Below, piece by piece: positions 63,451-64,000 of a stretch of DNA of 64,000 nucleotides. The stretch comes from Paenibacillus daejeonensis DSM 15491. Its GTDB lineage: Bacteria > Bacillota > Bacilli > Paenibacillales > Paenibacillaceae. Made by a program: the position numbers and the translations under genes. Each line of letters begins with the position of its first letter. Position 1 is the first letter of the stretch. The notes beneath the pieces are model-generated. The model had not been told where the DNA came from. It ran no database searches and saw nothing but the letters and a program-made list of their open reading frames with translations. Where the stretch lies: assembly GCF_000378385.1 (NCBI RefSeq), contig NZ_KB899662.1, positions 223,029-287,028 on the forward strand. Direction: 5' to 3'.

Positions 63451-63690
63451 AAGTAACATTGTGCACCTCATTGGGCGAATCATCGGTCAGCGGCGCTATC
63501 CAAGTAACATTCTGCACCTCATTGGGCAATTCGACGGCCAACGGCGCTATCTAAGTAACATTCTGCACCTCATTGGGCAATTCGACGGCCAACGGCGCTA
63601 TCTAAGTAACATTGTGCACCTCATTGGGCGATTCGACGGCCAGCGGCGCTATCCAAGTAACATTGTGCACCTCATTGAGAAGGTTGGATT
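63451..63690. repeat. 51-bp tandem array, about five copies (array B)
   Basis: AAGTAACATT starts at 63451, 63502, 63553, 63604 and 63655, exactly 51 bp apart. The unit contains GTGCACCTCATTGGGC and CGGCGCTATC. Units abut directly. An open frame with a 17-residue period crosses it, but there is no ribosome site, so it is treated as non-coding. Confidence 0.88.
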
Positions 63691-63694
63691 ACTG

Positions 63695-64000
63695 CAACGA
63701 AAGAAACTTGCCTTAGAGGCACCAAGCGAGCGTGTCCCGACGCTGCAACGAAAGAAACTTGCCTTAGAGGCACCAAACGAGCGTGTCCCGGCGCTACAAC
63801 GAAAGAAACTTGCCTTAGAAGCACCAAGCGAGCGTGTGCCGGCGCTACAACGAAAGAAACTTGCCTCAGAAGCACCAAGCGAGTGTGTCCCGACGCTGTA
63901 ACGAAAGAAACTTGCCTTAGAAGCACCAAACGAGCGTGTCCCGATGCTGCAACGAAAGAAACTTGCCTTAGAGGCACCAAGCGAGCGTGTCCCGACGCTG
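63695..64000. repeat. 51-bp tandem array, six or more copies, continues past the window (array C)
   Basis: The AACGAAAGAAACTTGCC unit starts at 63695, 63746, 63797, 63848, 63899 and 63950, always 51 bp apart. The unit is unrelated in sequence to array B, which ends just before it. The array is cut by the right edge of the window, so its full length is unknown. Confidence 0.88.

Noticed and set aside
63437..63901. A 154-codon repetitive frame over arrays B and C
   Set aside because: It spans two unrelated arrays, has no ribosome site, and is explained by the 51-bp period.
63451..64000. Possible CRISPR array
   Set aside because: Whole 51-bp units repeat without unique spacers, and no cas gene is present in the window.

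Overview
The window reads as a chromosomal segment of a Gram-positive, spore-forming Bacillota, most likely a Paenibacillus. The basis is protein content: YesM/YesN-type two-component pairs beside ABC sugar importers, a CcpN/YqfL pair, YlbJ, YycC, an SLH-anchored giant exoenzyme, strong AGGAGG ribosome sites, and many intergenic palindromic or tandem repeats. No rRNA, tRNA, transposase, phage gene or CRISPR array was seen.

Region 1 (1-31.5 kb) is a carbohydrate-scavenging island. After a partial foldase gene comes a first importer set: a binding lipoprotein, a response regulator and a histidine kinase on the minus strand, facing two permeases on the plus strand. A second set follows on the minus strand: kinase, regulator, binding protein, two permeases, a GH130-like enzyme and an FAD oxidoreductase. 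Two paralogous, very large beta-helix (GH28-like) exoenzymes lie beyond it, one with three SLH domains for wall anchoring and one without. Between and beside them are a Gfo/Idh/MocA oxidoreductase, a second FAD oxidoreductase and two AraC regulators. Neither importer set encodes its own ATPase, so a shared MsmX-type ATPase is probably used. Four promoters (second kinase, second binding protein, both exoenzymes) share one operator-like block exactly 48 nt upstream of a TATAAT box. This ties sensing, uptake and depolymerisation into one regulon.

Region 2 (31.5-41.9 kb) is mostly housekeeping: DUF4383 protein, YigZ, pgi, ppnP, tkt, purU, an extended endonuclease IV, a DUF2621 protein, a lipoprotein and a TIGR01777 epimerase. 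Region 3 (41.9-52.1 kb) is a minus-strand Tad/Flp-type locus: TadZ-like ATPase, CpaF/TadA ATPase, TadB and TadC, Flp pilin, two TadE-like proteins, a large DUF5702-like pseudopilin, a short prepilin peptidase and an FHA protein. Region 4 (52.2-55.4 kb) groups ccpN, the PEP synthase/PPDK regulator gene, glpX and ndk, a gluconeogenesis-centred set. Region 5 (56-63.4 kb) holds an M3 peptidase, yycC, small zinc-ribbon proteins, a truncated globin, ylbJ, NAD kinase and an ABC exporter.

The least explained content is intergenic. Several sequence-unrelated repeat loci share a unit of about 51 bp. One family of modular elements carries a different inverted flank at each locus, and a roughly 75-bp palindromic family shows compensatory stem changes. 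All start sites, families and repeat alignments were judged by eye; no database search was run.
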